A stretch of 64,000 bases of DNA from Cyclobacterium marinum DSM 745 (GCF_000222485.1 NC_015914.1:6157274-6221273), one strand, 5' to 3'; positions 44,919 through 54,824 are shown, numbered from the stretch's first letter. Notes: generated from the letters alone by a model not told the origin. Numbers and translations: made by a program.

Positions 44919-45023
44919 AGTTTTTAGGTTTATTTTTTCAATTAATGACTTTGAACAATTAAAAGAAACTGTCCATTTAAAGGTATTTCACCTTTGCTAT
45001 TATCTTATTTATCATATATCATA

Positions 45024-46073
45024 TTAATTAAAATTTAAGTGAATTTTTTTTTCATTTATTTCGTATTTGAAATACTCAATGAAGGACATTCTGTCCAACA
45101 CCAAATCCAGGGTTTGATTAAAGTATTTTCCGCTCAAAGCCCAAGGCTTTTTGGGTTTTCCGGTTACCTTTATCTCTACACCATACCATCTTTCGAGTAC
45201 TGCAATCACCTCTTTAAATGCAGCATTTTCAAAAACAAGTAAACCTTCTCTCCAGCCTATGGTTTCAGCATCAGAAAATGTGGTAATATTAAAATGATTA
45301 TCGGCTTGTTTGTATTGAAGTTGTTCTCCGGGATCTAGGAAATAGCTTTGGTTGGCAGAATCAGAATGAATCTCCACCCTTCCTGTAAGCAGGGATACAA
45401 AAACTTCATTAGGGTTAAAAAAATCAATATTAAAAGATGTTCCCAAAGCCGCAGTTTCTATATTTCCCGACACTACTTTAAATGCTCGGGAAGAATCTTT
45501 TTTCACCTCAAAATAACCCTCTCCCAATAAATAGACTTTTCTTTCTAAAGAATCAAATGTTTCAGGAAAAGTCAACTGACTACCTGAGTTTAACCATACA
45601 CTAGATCCATCAGGAAGTTTAAAATTTAGCTTTTCTCCAAAATGTGTGGCTTTGGTAAGCATTTCAGGTTCTGACACCAATGCTTCTTTATCTTTAGACT
45701 CAGCTGTAGCAAATTGGCTAAGTAAATAACCCATAAAACTCGTCAAAACTAAAATTACAGCTACTTTATACCATTGCTTGATGGTCAACCAAGAATGAGC
45801 GTCTCTGCGAACATGAAAATTTATTTCATTTGCATCCTCATGGGCTAAAATATTTTGAAGAACCCTAGACTTAACTTCCCCAGCTACATTGTTGGCAGGT
45901 CCTATTAGACCCAGAAGAATTTCTCTGGCCTCTTTAACATCCATCACTTTCTCTGAATGCGCCTGCATCCAATTGTTCCAGTAGATGTCCAACTCCTCAG
46001 TGGGCTCCTTAACCCACTTTACAAATTCAGGGTTGGTAAGTAAAAGTAGCGCTATATCTTCCTTTTTGTCCAT
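45024..46073 (-). CDS. FecR-family anti-sigma factor
   Basis: Transmembrane regulator of 349 residues. The cytoplasmic part (about 1-105) has the anti-sigma region (LTNPEFVKWVKEPTEELDIYWNNW). A single helix lies at about 110-128 (AVILVLTSFMGYLLSQF). The periplasmic FecR domain (about 145-245) has ATHFGEKLNFKLPDGSSVWL and GEGYFEVKK with GTSFNIDFF. A C-terminal DUF4974-like domain (about 270-349) ends LVLDRMSFIEYFKYEINE. It should receive the STN signal from the SusC-like protein and release or activate the upstream sigma factor. It lies 132 bases after the sigma gene. Confidence 0.93.
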   Translation of the reverse strand: MDKKEDIALLLLTNPEFVKWVKEPTEELDIYWNNWMQAHSEKVMDVKEAREILLGLIGPANNVAGEVKSRVLQNILAHEDANEINFHVRRDAHSWLTIKQWYKVAVILVLTSFMGYLLSQFATAESKDKEALVSEPEMLTKATHFGEKLNFKLPDGSSVWLNSGSQLTFPETFDSLERKVYLLGEGYFEVKKDSSRAFKVVSGNIETAALGTSFNIDFFNPNEVFVSLLTGRVEIHSDSANQSYFLDPGEQLQYKQADNHFNITTFSDAETIGWREGLLVFENAAFKEVIAVLERWYGVEIKVTGKPKKPWALSGKYFNQTLDLVLDRMSFIEYFKYEINEKKIHLNFN

Positions 46074-46205
46074 TCTTTTGATCCTTCAATCCCATAAGGG
46101 ATGAAAAGTCAAAATGACATCATTTTTTAACAAAAAAAATAAAATTAATTTTTCTAAAGCTTAAAATTAAGACAATCCCAATGCTCTTTTAGTAGACAAA
46201 AAAAA

Positions 46206-46817
46206 TTATTTCATTGCTGACTTTAGCATTGAAAGAGCCTTGTAAACAAGATTTCGAGCAGATTTGACATGATCAAAGCCTAACAACTCACTAATTTGGG
46301 AATAGTTTAAACTTTGAAAATAAAAATAATAAATAGCTTCCCTTTGCTTGCGAGAAAGAATACTTAAGGCTTTATTTAATTGATCTGATCTTTCTTTTTG
46401 AATTTGTCGATCTATTAGAAAGTCTTCATGAGAGTAAACTACCTGAAATCCATCTTGGTGGATTTCCGATAATGATTTATTTGAACTTTTTATTTCCTCA
46501 AAAAGTTTTCGCTTCATACATTTCATTAGGTAAAAACGTATGCAATCTGTGGCACCTAAGGATTTTCTTTTCTGCCTCAGGTAAATAAAGACATCCTGAA
46601 TACAATCTTCCACAAGCTCCTGATTTCTCGAAAATTGGCAACCATAACTTAAAAGAACATCAAAATTTTCATTGTAAATCTTGATGAAAGCAGTCTCACT
46701 TCCCCCCTTGAATTGTTGCCAAAGCTTGGCATCATCAATTACCGGCACGTCATTGGGAAATGACTGCAAATCCGTTTTTCCGGAATAATGCCTGGTATTT
46801 TGGGTGGGTTTATTCAT
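46206..46817 (-). CDS. ECF sigma factor, FecI-like
   Basis: Extracytoplasmic function sigma factor of 203 residues. Region 2 (about 35-105) has ELVEDCIQDVFIYLRQKR; region 4 (about 140-200) has LSRKQREAIYYFYFQSLNYS followed by QISELLGF and SARNLVYKALSMLK, with a helix-turn-helix. The gene order sigma, FecR, SusC, SusD on one strand is the standard trans-envelope signalling unit in Bacteroidota. It probably drives transcription of the SusC/SusD pair when the transporter meets its ligand. Confidence 0.93.
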   Translation of the reverse strand: MNKPTQNTRHYSGKTDLQSFPNDVPVIDDAKLWQQFKGGSETAFIKIYNENFDVLLSYGCQFSRNQELVEDCIQDVFIYLRQKRKSLGATDCIRFYLMKCMKRKLFEEIKSSNKSLSEIHQDGFQVVYSHEDFLIDRQIQKERSDQLNKALSILSRKQREAIYYFYFQSLNYSQISELLGFDHVKSARNLVYKALSMLKSAMK

Positions 46818-46999
46818 TGAATCCTTAAATGTATAATAATCTTCTCATTATTTAAAAAGAATACCCGTTGGACCAAAAAAAAGGTGAATTCCAAGCAGAA
46901 AATATGAATAAAATCACCTTTTATAAAAAATAAGCCGGGGATTGCTTATTTAACAAAGAAAGGATTTAATTTTGTAAGGTATATCAAATTCCAATTAAA

Positions 47000-47752
47000 G
47001 TGATTCTAATAATTTTCTTTCTATTACACTGGTATTTCTCTCTGTTTTGCCAAAGCTTTTTCCTACATAGGTATGCTGCACATCAAATGTTTGTCATGAA
47101 CAAATATTGGGAGAAATTTTTCTACATTTTTACTTGGTTCTGCCAAGGCAGTTCCTACCTTTCTCCCAGAGCTTATGCTATTCTTCACAGGATGCATCAC
47201 GCCTATAGTGATACACCCTTAGACCCACATAGTCCACACCATACTGAAAACCTTTTTACCATGATGTGGAAAACTAAAAAGATTTACAATGAACATTTTA
47301 CTTTTAGGGCAAAACCAGAAGAAAGATTTATAAAAGATGTTCCAGATTGGAACCGTTTTGACAAGTTTGCAGATACGATGGGAATCCGAATTGGTTGGGT
47401 TTTAGTATATGTCTTGATTTATGTTTTAAGTATTAGTGTTTTTGAACTAGCAGGTACTCACTGGTGGATGTATTTCCTTTTACCTATCCACTTTATGATG
47501 GGGCCGGTTCATGGTGCAATAGTTAATTGGAGTGGTCACAAATACGGTTATGCTAATTTTGATAACAATGACAAATCTAAAAATTCATTGATTTTAGATT
47601 TTTTAATGTTGGGTGAACTTTTCCAGAACAACCACCACAAGCTTCCTAAAAGGGTAAATTTCGCAGTCAAATGGTATGAATTTGATCCAACCTATCCAAT
47701 TGTAAAACTTTTACATGCCACGGGTATAATAAAATTAAAACCTACCAATTAA
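47000..47752 (+). CDS. Acyl-CoA desaturase (membrane fatty acid desaturase)
   Basis: Di-iron membrane desaturase of 250 residues that introduces a double bond into fatty acyl chains. The three histidine boxes are HRYAAH near residue 24-29, HRMHHAYSDTPLDPH near 62-76, and QNNHHK near 210-215. Hydrophobic segments near the start and at 125-180 fit the four-helix fold. The frame opens with GTG at 47000; that start gives the expected N-terminus (FFLLHWYFSLFCQSFFLHRY), so I keep it. It is a single gene with a strong terminator after it. Confidence 0.87.
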   Translation: MILIIFFLLHWYFSLFCQSFFLHRYAAHQMFVMNKYWEKFFYIFTWFCQGSSYLSPRAYAILHRMHHAYSDTPLDPHSPHHTENLFTMMWKTKKIYNEHFTFRAKPEERFIKDVPDWNRFDKFADTMGIRIGWVLVYVLIYVLSISVFELAGTHWWMYFLLPIHFMMGPVHGAIVNWSGHKYGYANFDNNDKSKNSLILDFLMLGELFQNNHHKLPKRVNFAVKWYEFDPTYPIVKLLHATGIIKLKPTN

Positions 47753-47778
47753 TTGATGACTTAAAAATGGAATACCCT

Positions 47779-47833
47779 AAAAAATCCCTTCCCAATGAAA
47801 CATTTTTGTTTCGTTGAGAAGGGATTTTTTTTT
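47779..47833 (+). terminator. Desaturase terminator
   Basis: AAAAAATCCCTTCCCAATG pairs with CGTTGAGAAGGGATTTTTT, two G-U pairs, with a longer stem reaching GAAAC/GTTTC, followed by nine T. It lies 26 bases after the desaturase stop. Confidence 0.85.
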
Positions 47834-48062
47834 GCAAATATTGTCGCCAAAAGCATTAATAAAATAACCTATGAGAGTAGTTGCTAATTAAAAAATCAAA
47901 CCTTGAAAATTTCAAAAAGCCATTTGAATTGTTGGTTTAAAAGCAAAATTTAAGTTAAAATTTAACCTTAAAGCATAAAAATTGTTATGTTTTTATAAAA
48001 ATAATTGCATTTATAAAACTAAATGGTTAAGTTGATCCGAAATCACCTACTTTAAAACAGAT

Positions 48063-48428
48063 ATGAGAGAACTAACAAGAGCAGAAGAGCAAATTATGCA
48101 GATTCTATGGGACATTGAGAAAGGCTTTGTCAAAGATGTCCTCGAAAAAATGACAGCTCCAAAACCAGCGTATAACACTGTATCCACAATCATACGTATC
48201 TTGGAAAGAAAAGGCTTTGTTAAACACAAAGCTTATGGCAAGTCCCATGAATATTATCCTATTGTTTCAAAGGATGAATACCGCAGCTTTACCATTAAAA
48301 ATTTATTAACTGGTTATTTCAGTGGATCTTTTGCAAATTTAGCTTCATTTTTTGCCAAAGATGAAAAACTAGATGTTAAAGCTTTGGAGAAAATAATGGA
48401 CGAGGTTAAAGATGATGTTAAAGACTAA
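48063..48428 (+). CDS. BlaI/MecI/CopY-type winged-helix repressor
   Basis: DNA-binding protein of 121 residues. It has the BlaI/MecI domain: LTRAEEQIMQILWDIEKGFV, PKPAYNTVSTIIRILERKG then FVKHKAYGKSHEYYP (winged helix, about 1-75), and a C-terminal dimerisation part with the GYFSGSFANLASFF stretch. In the classic system a BlaR1/M56 sensor protease is encoded next to it; here there is none, nor a beta-lactamase. It may repress another target or respond to a distant sensor. Downstream lies a terminator shared with ugd. Confidence 0.88.
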   Translation: MRELTRAEEQIMQILWDIEKGFVKDVLEKMTAPKPAYNTVSTIIRILERKGFVKHKAYGKSHEYYPIVSKDEYRSFTIKNLLTGYFSGSFANLASFFAKDEKLDVKALEKIMDEVKDDVKD

Positions 48429-48740
48429 TAATCTTTAACAAGCGCAATAGTTAACCCTAATCAGTAAAACCTTCTAGAAAGATTTCCACAATATTAAGCT
48501 AGGAACATCTATTGATGCTTCGAGTAGTTCTTAAGTGGCAATCCATTATATAAGATTACCTTTTTTTTACAAGGAAAGGTAAAACCTTAATCTAGTCAGG
48601 TGAATATTGGCTTAAATTGATATTAGAAAACAAAAAAAAGGTGAACGAATTAAAGTTCACCTTTTTTTATTTATGGTATCTTTATAGGCTTTCCTATAAA
48701 TTTTTACCTAACCAGTTCCTTGGATACAACAACTTATCTT
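48429..48740. other. Gene-free stretch between BlaI-like and ugd genes
   Basis: About 312 bases between convergent genes. It holds the terminator at 48632-48669; nothing else is visible. Confidence 0.5.
48632..48669. terminator. Bidirectional terminator, BlaI-like / ugd
   Basis: AAAAAAAAGGTGAAC pairs with GTTCACCTTTTTTT around GAATTAAA, between convergent genes, with A and T runs on both arms. Confidence 0.8.
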
Positions 48741-50144
48741 TCAATTGTCATCAGCTGTACCTATGGCATGTACTTTAAAACCAATGTCTCTTAAAGCTTT
48801 CTTGTCCATGATGTTACGTCCATCAAAAACATGAGCAGGCTTCAACATATTGTCATAAATTTTTTGCCAGTCATATGACTTAAATTCATCCCATTCAGTA
48901 AGTACAGCCACAGCATGCGCACCTTTACAAACTTCGTAAGGATCATTGACTACTTTAAGGGATTCTTTATTTTCTTCAGGAGCCCTACTACCTAAATAAT
49001 CCAAATCAGTATAAATTTGTTGCTCTGTTACCTTAGGATCATATACTACAACATTTGATTGTTCATTTAACAAATGATCTGCTACATAAATAGCTGCAGA
49101 TTCTCTAGTATCATTTGTATCTTTCTTAAATGCCCAACCCAAAAATGCTATTTTTTTACCACTTACCGTATTGTATAAGTTATTAATAATCTTCTTCGAA
49201 AAGCGTTTCTTCTGATAATCGTTCATGATGATTACCTGCTCCCAGTAGTCAGCAACTTCATTAAGCCCATAAGATCTTGAAATATAAACAAGGTTTAGTA
49301 TATCCTTTTGGAAACATGAACCGCCAAATCCAACAGAGGCTTTAAGGAATTTAGGCCCTATTCGGGAATCAGTTCCTATCGCTCTAGAAACTTCATTTAC
49401 ATCAGCTTCAGTGTGTTCACAAAGTTCTGAAAGTGAATTGATGGAAGATACACGTTGCGCTAGAAAAGCATTGGCAGTTAATTTTGATAATTCAGAAGAC
49501 CATACATTTGTAGTAAGTATTCGCTCTTTAGGTACCCAGTTGGCATACACATTAACCAATGCATCAATTGCCTTCAATCCTTCTTCTGTTTGGTCCCCAC
49601 CTATCAAAACCCTATCAGGTGCCATAAGGTCTTCAACTGCAGTTCCTTCAGCTAAAAACTCAGGATTAGAAAGGATTTGAAAATTCATACCATTACCTGT
49701 ATTTTCTAGGATATCCTTAAGTGTACTAGCAGTTCTTACTGGAAGTGTAGATTTTTCGACTACTATTTTATCACCCTTTGCAACTCTGGCAATTTGCCTT
49801 GCGCAAAGTTCAATCCATTTTAGATCAGCGGCTTGTCCTTTTCCTTCACCATAGGTCTTTGTTGGCGTATTAACAGAAATAAAAATCATTTCGGCTTCGT
49901 CAATCGCCTTGTCCACATCAGTTGAGAAAAATAAATTTCTTCCTCTCGCTTCAGCTACTACATCTGAAAGGCCTGGCTCATATACAGGAATCTTGGAAAC
50001 ATCTTCATCATTCCAAGCTGCAATACGAGCCTCATTGAGATCTACAACGGTAACTCTAATATCAGGACATTTTTTTGCAATTACGGCCATGGTTGGACCA
50101 CCAACGTAACCAGCACCAATACAACAAATACTTTGGATCTTCAT
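48741..50144 (-). CDS. ugd: UDP-glucose 6-dehydrogenase
   Basis: NAD-dependent enzyme of 467 residues that oxidises UDP-glucose to UDP-glucuronate. Motifs are the Rossmann start [80 protein letters not shown] and the catalytic Cys in [14 protein letters not shown], with a C-terminal domain from [20 protein letters not shown]. The length and wording closely follow animal-type UGDH rather than the shorter bacterial Ugd. The product is the substrate of UDP-xylose synthase at 11124-12071. A promoter-like box lies about 77 bases upstream. Confidence 0.95.
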   Translation of the reverse strand: MKIQSICCIGAGYVGGPTMAVIAKKCPDIRVTVVDLNEARIAAWNDEDVSKIPVYEPGLSDVVAEARGRNLFFSTDVDKAIDEAEMIFISVNTPTKTYGEGKGQAADLKWIELCARQIARVAKGDKIVVEKSTLPVRTASTLKDILENTGNGMNFQILSNPEFLAEGTAVEDLMAPDRVLIGGDQTEEGLKAIDALVNVYANWVPKERILTTNVWSSELSKLTANAFLAQRVSSINSLSELCEHTEADVNEVSRAIGTDSRIGPKFLKASVGFGGSCFQKDILNLVYISRSYGLNEVADYWEQVIIMNDYQKKRFSKKIINNLYNTVSGKKIAFLGWAFKKDTNDTRESAAIYVADHLLNEQSNVVVYDPKVTEQQIYTDLDYLGSRAPEENKESLKVVNDPYEVCKGAHAVAVLTEWDEFKSYDWQKIYDNMLKPAHVFDGRNIMDKKALRDIGFKVHAIGTADDN

Positions 50145-51008
50145 TTCTTATAGTTTAAAACATTTTATAAATAAGGGCAATCTCATCCATACCCTAACAC
50201 TCCAATAATTAAAAATAAAACAAAAATACTAAAATCAAACCATTAAACCTTTAATCTTCGCTATCGTTATTCTGGTTTTTAAAATCTAAATCGACAATTA
50301 AGGGGAAGTATAAATTTATACCCTATTTTAATCTTTCTATATTTTTTGGTTTAACTTTTAATTATAGTATTTATAAGTAGGTTTTTATGGGTATTCAAAA
50401 TACGAATTTTTATCGTCAAATATTCAAATTTTCAAGGCAGATTTTAAAAAATCGTATCCTGCATAGAGTAAATGGGCTTCATGCATTCTCGCATTTATTT
50501 TTAGTAATTGCAATAAAAGGAATACTTATTTGCCTTCTAAGGTGTTAACAATCCAACCTCCTATTCACCACCAATTAACATCAATTAAAGGTAGGGGAAT
50601 TTCAATTGTCTTGCTGCAATCCCTAAATATTACTTAATAATTGACAAATATATTATTAATTATAATAATTTTTCTAATTAAAAATAAAAAAACGACAATT
50701 CCTCATTTATACTAAAAAAAAGTATTTTTAAATAATAAAATTCGCATTTGGCAACAATTAATTTCGGCTGTAAACTTTTGCTAAAAGCGTTCAATTTGGA
50801 CAAAATTATATTGACCAATCCTAGTACAATGATTATAATCTTAATTATTATGCCATTTTTTGTGACAAAATAATCAATTATTCCAATTCTTAAAAACAGG
50901 TTTTTAAACTTAATCCTTAAGCAAAAGTAACCTTATAATAGGTCATAGAACTGGCAATCGCTCAAAACCCGTAGAAATTATTTAACCTAGCCCCTGGGAA
51001 AAGGCTAT
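50145..51008. other. Long AT-rich intergenic region
   Basis: About 864 bases upstream of ugd and downstream of cysQ. Apart from a possible promoter and a doubtful 53-codon frame (50387-50548, plus strand) I see no gene, tRNA or known RNA structure. Long A and T runs dominate 50640-50760. Confidence 0.4.
50221..50228 (-). promoter_or_regulatory. Possible -7 promoter box of ugd
   Basis: On the minus strand TATTTTTG matches TAnnTTTG about 77 bases upstream of the ugd start. The -33 partner is unclear. Confidence 0.3.
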
Positions 51009-51767
51009 TCAAGAGGCAATAAACCAAGGATTTAACAAATTTTCTTTATTATAGCTCAGGGGTTCGTCAATATCTATTTTTTTTATTTCATATCCTAAAG
51101 CCTTTAAAACCCCATGGGCAGCCGCCGTATCCCATTCCATGGTAGGTGCAAACCTTGGGTAAAGCTGCGCCTTACCTTCAGCTAAAAGCATAAATTTCAA
51201 AGACGAGCCCATACTTACCACATCAGCCTGAGGATATTGATCTATAATTTCTTGGGTTTCCGAACTTAAATGAGATCTAGAGGCCACAATAGTTTGGATA
51301 GGTTCTTCCGTTTTCTTTTGAAGGTCGACCACCACTGGATTAGCTCCCTCAACTTTCCATGCCCCTTCACTATTGCCCCAAAACAACCAATCCAAAACCG
51401 GGGCATAAACTACCCCAATTACGGGTGCCCCTTTATGAATAAGGGCTATATTTACTGTAAACTCACCATTCCTCTTTACAAATTCCTTGGTGCCATCCAA
51501 TGGGTCAACCATCCAAAAATATTCCCAATTTTTCCTCTCGCTATAGCCAATACTTTTCCCCTCTTCAGATAGAATTGGCAAATTTGTTTCAGAAAGAAAA
51601 TCAGATATTATTTGATGGGCAGCCAAATCCGCTTTGGTAAGTGGTGAATCATCTGCTTTAAATTCAACCCCTAAATCGGCACTATTATATATTTTTAGAA
51701 TCTCTTGTCCTGCAGCTTTTGCTGCTTCTAAAGCAATATCTGTAAACAATTTCTGATTAATTTCCAT
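51009..51767 (-). CDS. cysQ: 3'(2'),5'-bisphosphate nucleotidase
   Basis: Inositol monophosphatase-like enzyme of 252 residues that removes the 3'-phosphate from PAP and PAPS. Family motifs are present: FKADDSPLTKADLAAH, ILSEEGKSIGYSER, the metal-binding WMVDPLDGTKEFVKRNGEF, and the C-terminal WDTAAAHGVLKALG. The SEE and DPLDGT residues bind magnesium or lithium-sensitive metal sites. It is the last gene of the sulfate activation cluster on the minus strand, which supports the CysQ assignment over inositol phosphatase. PAP is produced by sulfotransferases or PAPS reductase; neither is in the window. Confidence 0.93.
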   Translation of the reverse strand: MEINQKLFTDIALEAAKAAGQEILKIYNSADLGVEFKADDSPLTKADLAAHQIISDFLSETNLPILSEEGKSIGYSERKNWEYFWMVDPLDGTKEFVKRNGEFTVNIALIHKGAPVIGVVYAPVLDWLFWGNSEGAWKVEGANPVVVDLQKKTEEPIQTIVASRSHLSSETQEIIDQYPQADVVSMGSSLKFMLLAEGKAQLYPRFAPTMEWDTAAAHGVLKALGYEIKKIDIDEPLSYNKENLLNPWFIAS

Positions 51768-51840
51768 AAGGTATTTTTATAAGTAATACTATTGCGAACC
51801 TATTGATTAAGGTTAAATATAAGTAGGAGGGCATTAAAAA

Positions 51841-51875
51841 AGAAATAGTCAAACTTATTTAGCTTGACTATTTCT
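51841..51875 (-). terminator. Hairpin between cysN and cysQ
   Basis: AGAAATAGTCAA pairs perfectly with TTGACTATTTCT with an 11-base loop, between the cysN stop and the cysQ start. On the minus strand it could attenuate read-through into cysQ; T content after it is moderate. Confidence 0.5.
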
Positions 51876-51913
51876 AATTATTTGAATTATTATTTATCCA
51901 TTCCTTGATGGAT

Positions 51914-53173
51914 TCATATTACCATTCCAGCCGCAACGGTTTCGTTGGTATTGGGATCTATTAAAATAATAGATCCTGTTTGCCTATTTCTTCTATAAGC
52001 ATCAAAAAACAAAGGTTTGGCTGACCTGATACTGATTCTTGCAATATCATTCATTCCTATTTGTTCAATCCCTTCTTCCCTATGCAGCGTATTAACATTT
52101 ACTTTGTATAAGATCTCTCGTACCATTACTTGACATTCTTGGGTTGTATGTTTAAGTATAAGCTTGGTTCTTCCTTTCAATGAACCCGTACTCATCCAAC
52201 ATACCATAACATCAAGATCTTGACCCACATTTGGCACATTATTAGGTCTTACTAGCATATCTCCTCTGCTAATATCCAATTCATCCTCAAGAGTCATGGT
52301 AACAGACATTGGAGAAAAAGCTTCCTCGATTGCTTCTCCGTCTAATTCTATACTTTTTATTTTTGAAGTAAAGCCAGTAGGTAAAACTTTAACATCATCC
52401 CCTGGCTTGAAAATCCCACCTTCAATTCTTCCTGCATAGCCTCTAAAATCCTGATGTTCATGAGTATGTGGTCTAATGACCATTTGAACTGGGAACCTGC
52501 AATCGATATGATTGAAGTCTGAAGCAATGTGTACATTTTCTAACAAATATAGCAAAGTCGGCCCTTCATACCATTTCATATTGGTAGACCTATCCACCAC
52601 ATTGTCTCCATTAAGAGCAGAAATTGGAACAAAATGAACATCTTTGATTTCCATTTTGCTGGCAAAATCTTTATAGCTTTTCACTATTTTTTGATAAACC
52701 TCCTCATCATAATCTACCAAATCCATTTTATTCACACATACTATAACATGAGGTATTTTCAGCAAAGAGGCGATAAAACTGTGTCTAAAAGTTTGCTCCA
52801 ACAAACCCTTTCTAGCATCTATTAGAATGATGGCAAGGTTGGCAGTAGATGCACCTGTCACCATATTTCTGGTATATTGAATATGACCTGGAGTATCTGC
52901 AATTATAAATTTCCGCTTAGGGGTAGCGAAATACCTGTAGGCTACATCAATAGTAATCCCCTGTTCTCTTTCGGATTTAAGGCCATCAGTAAGCAAAGAT
53001 AGGTCAACATAATCAAACCCTTTCTTTTCACTAGAAGTTTTTACTGCCTCAATCTGATCTTCAAAAATAGATTTTGAATCATATAGCAATCTACCTATTA
53101 AGGTACTTTTTCCATCATCAACAGATCCCGCGGTGGTAAATCTTAACAATTGATTGGTTTCCTGTATGCTCAT
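51914..53173 (-). CDS. cysN: Sulfate adenylyltransferase, GTPase subunit
   Basis: GTPase subunit of 419 residues that powers APS synthesis by CysD. It has the G1 loop TAGSVDDGKSTLIGRLLYDS, switch I and II regions with EREQGITIDVAYRYF and ADTPGHIQYTRNM, and the NKMD G4 motif (CVNKMDLVDY). Domains 2 and 3 (about 225-419) resemble elongation factor Tu-like beta barrels. It lacks any fused APS kinase domain, consistent with the separate cysC gene. It follows cysD by 150 bases. Confidence 0.95.
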   Translation of the reverse strand: MSIQETNQLLRFTTAGSVDDGKSTLIGRLLYDSKSIFEDQIEAVKTSSEKKGFDYVDLSLLTDGLKSEREQGITIDVAYRYFATPKRKFIIADTPGHIQYTRNMVTGASTANLAIILIDARKGLLEQTFRHSFIASLLKIPHVIVCVNKMDLVDYDEEVYQKIVKSYKDFASKMEIKDVHFVPISALNGDNVVDRSTNMKWYEGPTLLYLLENVHIASDFNHIDCRFPVQMVIRPHTHEHQDFRGYAGRIEGGIFKPGDDVKVLPTGFTSKIKSIELDGEAIEEAFSPMSVTMTLEDELDISRGDMLVRPNNVPNVGQDLDVMVCWMSTGSLKGRTKLILKHTTQECQVMVREILYKVNVNTLHREEGIEQIGMNDIARISIRSAKPLFFDAYRRNRQTGSIILIDPNTNETVAAGMVI

Positions 53174-53323
53174 ATTGTATGTATACTATTCTCTAGAATT
53201 TTTTTATAAATCAACTTTTGCCGGATCCTTAGACAACTGTGTTTCTCAATTTCAAATTGATAGGTAAAATCATCGAAAGCTTATTTCATCCTCGGCAGGG
53301 ATATACATTTAAATTTCGTTGGC

Positions 53324-54229
53324 CTAAAAATAACCACTTTTTTTCCTGTCTTCCATGGCAGTCTCTCCCCTTTTATCATCAGCTCTGGTACCTCTTTCAG
53401 TAGTTCTAGTAGTGGCCACTTCCGCAATGATTTTATCTAAATCATCGGCATCAGACTCAACTGCTCCAGTGATAGGCATATCCCCACAGGTTCTGTACCT
53501 TACTGTTAAATTTTTAATTTCTTCATCAGGTTTCAATTGAATAAAATCAGATTTGGCCAAAATAACACCATCTCTAACCACACAATCTCTTTGATGTGAA
53601 AAATACAATGAAGGCAACGCTATGTTTTGGTGTTGAATATACTGCCAAACATCCATTTCTGTCCAGTTGGATATCGGAAACACTCTAAAATGTTCACCCA
53701 TGTGTTTTTTTCCATTGAACAAGTTCCATAACTCCGGTCTTTGGTTTTTAGGATCCCATTGCCCAAATTCATCCCTATGCGAGAAAAACCGCTCCTTAGC
53801 GCGTGCTTTTTCTTCATCTCTTCTGGCACCACCCATGGCAGCATCAATTTTATTTTCCTCTAGGGTATCTAATAAAGTAACCGTTTGCAAGGCATTCCTA
53901 CTTGCATTTGCTCCTGTTTCTTCTCTGACCTTTCCATCATCTATACTTTTCTGAACAGAACCGACAATGAGTTGTACACCTAAGTCTTTTACAAGCTCGT
54001 CCCTAAAAGCTATTGTTTCCGGAAAATTATGCCCCGTATCGATATGAATTAAAGGAAACGGGATTCTGGATGGATAAAAAGCTTTTTTGGATAAATGAGC
54101 CAAAACGATGCTATCCTTTCCGCCTGAAAATAACAAGGCTGGTTTTTCAAATTGAGATACAACTTCTCTAATTACAAAAATTGCCTCTGCCTCTAACTCT
54201 TCCAGATGGGATAAATAGTATTGTGCCAT
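53324..54229 (-). CDS. cysD: Sulfate adenylyltransferase, small subunit
   Basis: PP-loop ATPase of 301 residues that joins sulfate and ATP to give adenosine 5'-phosphosulfate, with CysN. The PP-loop is LLFSGGKDSIVLAHL near residue 35; PLIHIDTGHNFPETI, GGARRDEEKARAKERFFSHR, FPISNWTEMDVWQYI and YRTCGDMPITGAVESD are the family's other blocks. It follows cysC by 1 base and is clearly co-transcribed with it. The PAPS reductase family shares the PP-loop, but the ending (RTTERGTRADDK) is that of CysD. Confidence 0.96.
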   Translation of the reverse strand: MAQYYLSHLEELEAEAIFVIREVVSQFEKPALLFSGGKDSIVLAHLSKKAFYPSRIPFPLIHIDTGHNFPETIAFRDELVKDLGVQLIVGSVQKSIDDGKVREETGANASRNALQTVTLLDTLEENKIDAAMGGARRDEEKARAKERFFSHRDEFGQWDPKNQRPELWNLFNGKKHMGEHFRVFPISNWTEMDVWQYIQHQNIALPSLYFSHQRDCVVRDGVILAKSDFIQLKPDEEIKNLTVRYRTCGDMPITGAVESDADDLDKIIAEVATTRTTERGTRADDKRGETAMEDRKKSGYF

Positions 54230-54230
54230 A

Positions 54231-54824
54231 TTAAATTTTTATTTTTTTATTTATTTTCTCTACCAATCTTGCCACTGCATCTTCCATTTTTTCTTCAGCT
54301 GTATGCACCACCTCAAATGGGGCTAATGGGGGCTCATAAGGTGAGCCAATTCCAGTGAGGTCTTTAATCAAACCTTGTCTGGCCTTTTTATACAATCCTT
54401 TGACATCTCGCTCTTCGCATATTTCCAATGGACAATCCAAATAAATTTCTAAGAAATTATCTTTACCTACTAGGTTTCTAATCAATTCCCTATCAGATAT
54501 AAAAGGAGAAATAAATGCAGATATCACTATTAAACCTGCATCTAACATTAAGTTGGCTACTTCTCCTATCCTTCTAATATTTTCCACCCTGTCCTTATCT
54601 GAAAAGGTTAAATCTTTATTCAAGCCTGTCCTAACATTGTCTCCATCCAATAGATACGTATGATATCCCATACCATAAAGTGCATCTTCAGTTGCATTTG
54701 CCAAAGTAGATTTGCCCGAACCTGAAAGACCTGTAAACCAAATTAGTTTTGGCCTCTGCCCTAAAGCTTTGACCCGGTGTTCGCTATTCACTTTAAATAC
54801 GGATGGATGAATATTCTTAGGCAT
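54231..54824 (-). CDS. cysC: Adenylylsulfate kinase
   Basis: APS kinase of 197 residues that phosphorylates APS to PAPS. The P-loop is WFTGLSGSGKSTLANATE near residues 30-47; other motifs are YLLDGDNVRTGLNKDL, ENIRRIGEVANLM, ISAFISPF, and the acid lid CEERDVKGLYKKARQGLI with YEPPLAPF. PAPS is the sulfate donor for sulfotransferases or the substrate of PAPS reductase. It is followed at once by cysD and preceded by the SLC13 permease. Confidence 0.95.
   Translation of the reverse strand: MPKNIHPSVFKVNSEHRVKALGQRPKLIWFTGLSGSGKSTLANATEDALYGMGYHTYLLDGDNVRTGLNKDLTFSDKDRVENIRRIGEVANLMLDAGLIVISAFISPFISDRELIRNLVGKDNFLEIYLDCPLEICEERDVKGLYKKARQGLIKDLTGIGSPYEPPLAPFEVVHTAEEKMEDAVARLVEKINKKIKI

Noticed and set aside
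48063-48428. Part of a beta-lactam sensing operon
   Set aside because: No BlaR1/M56 protease and no beta-lactamase are adjacent.
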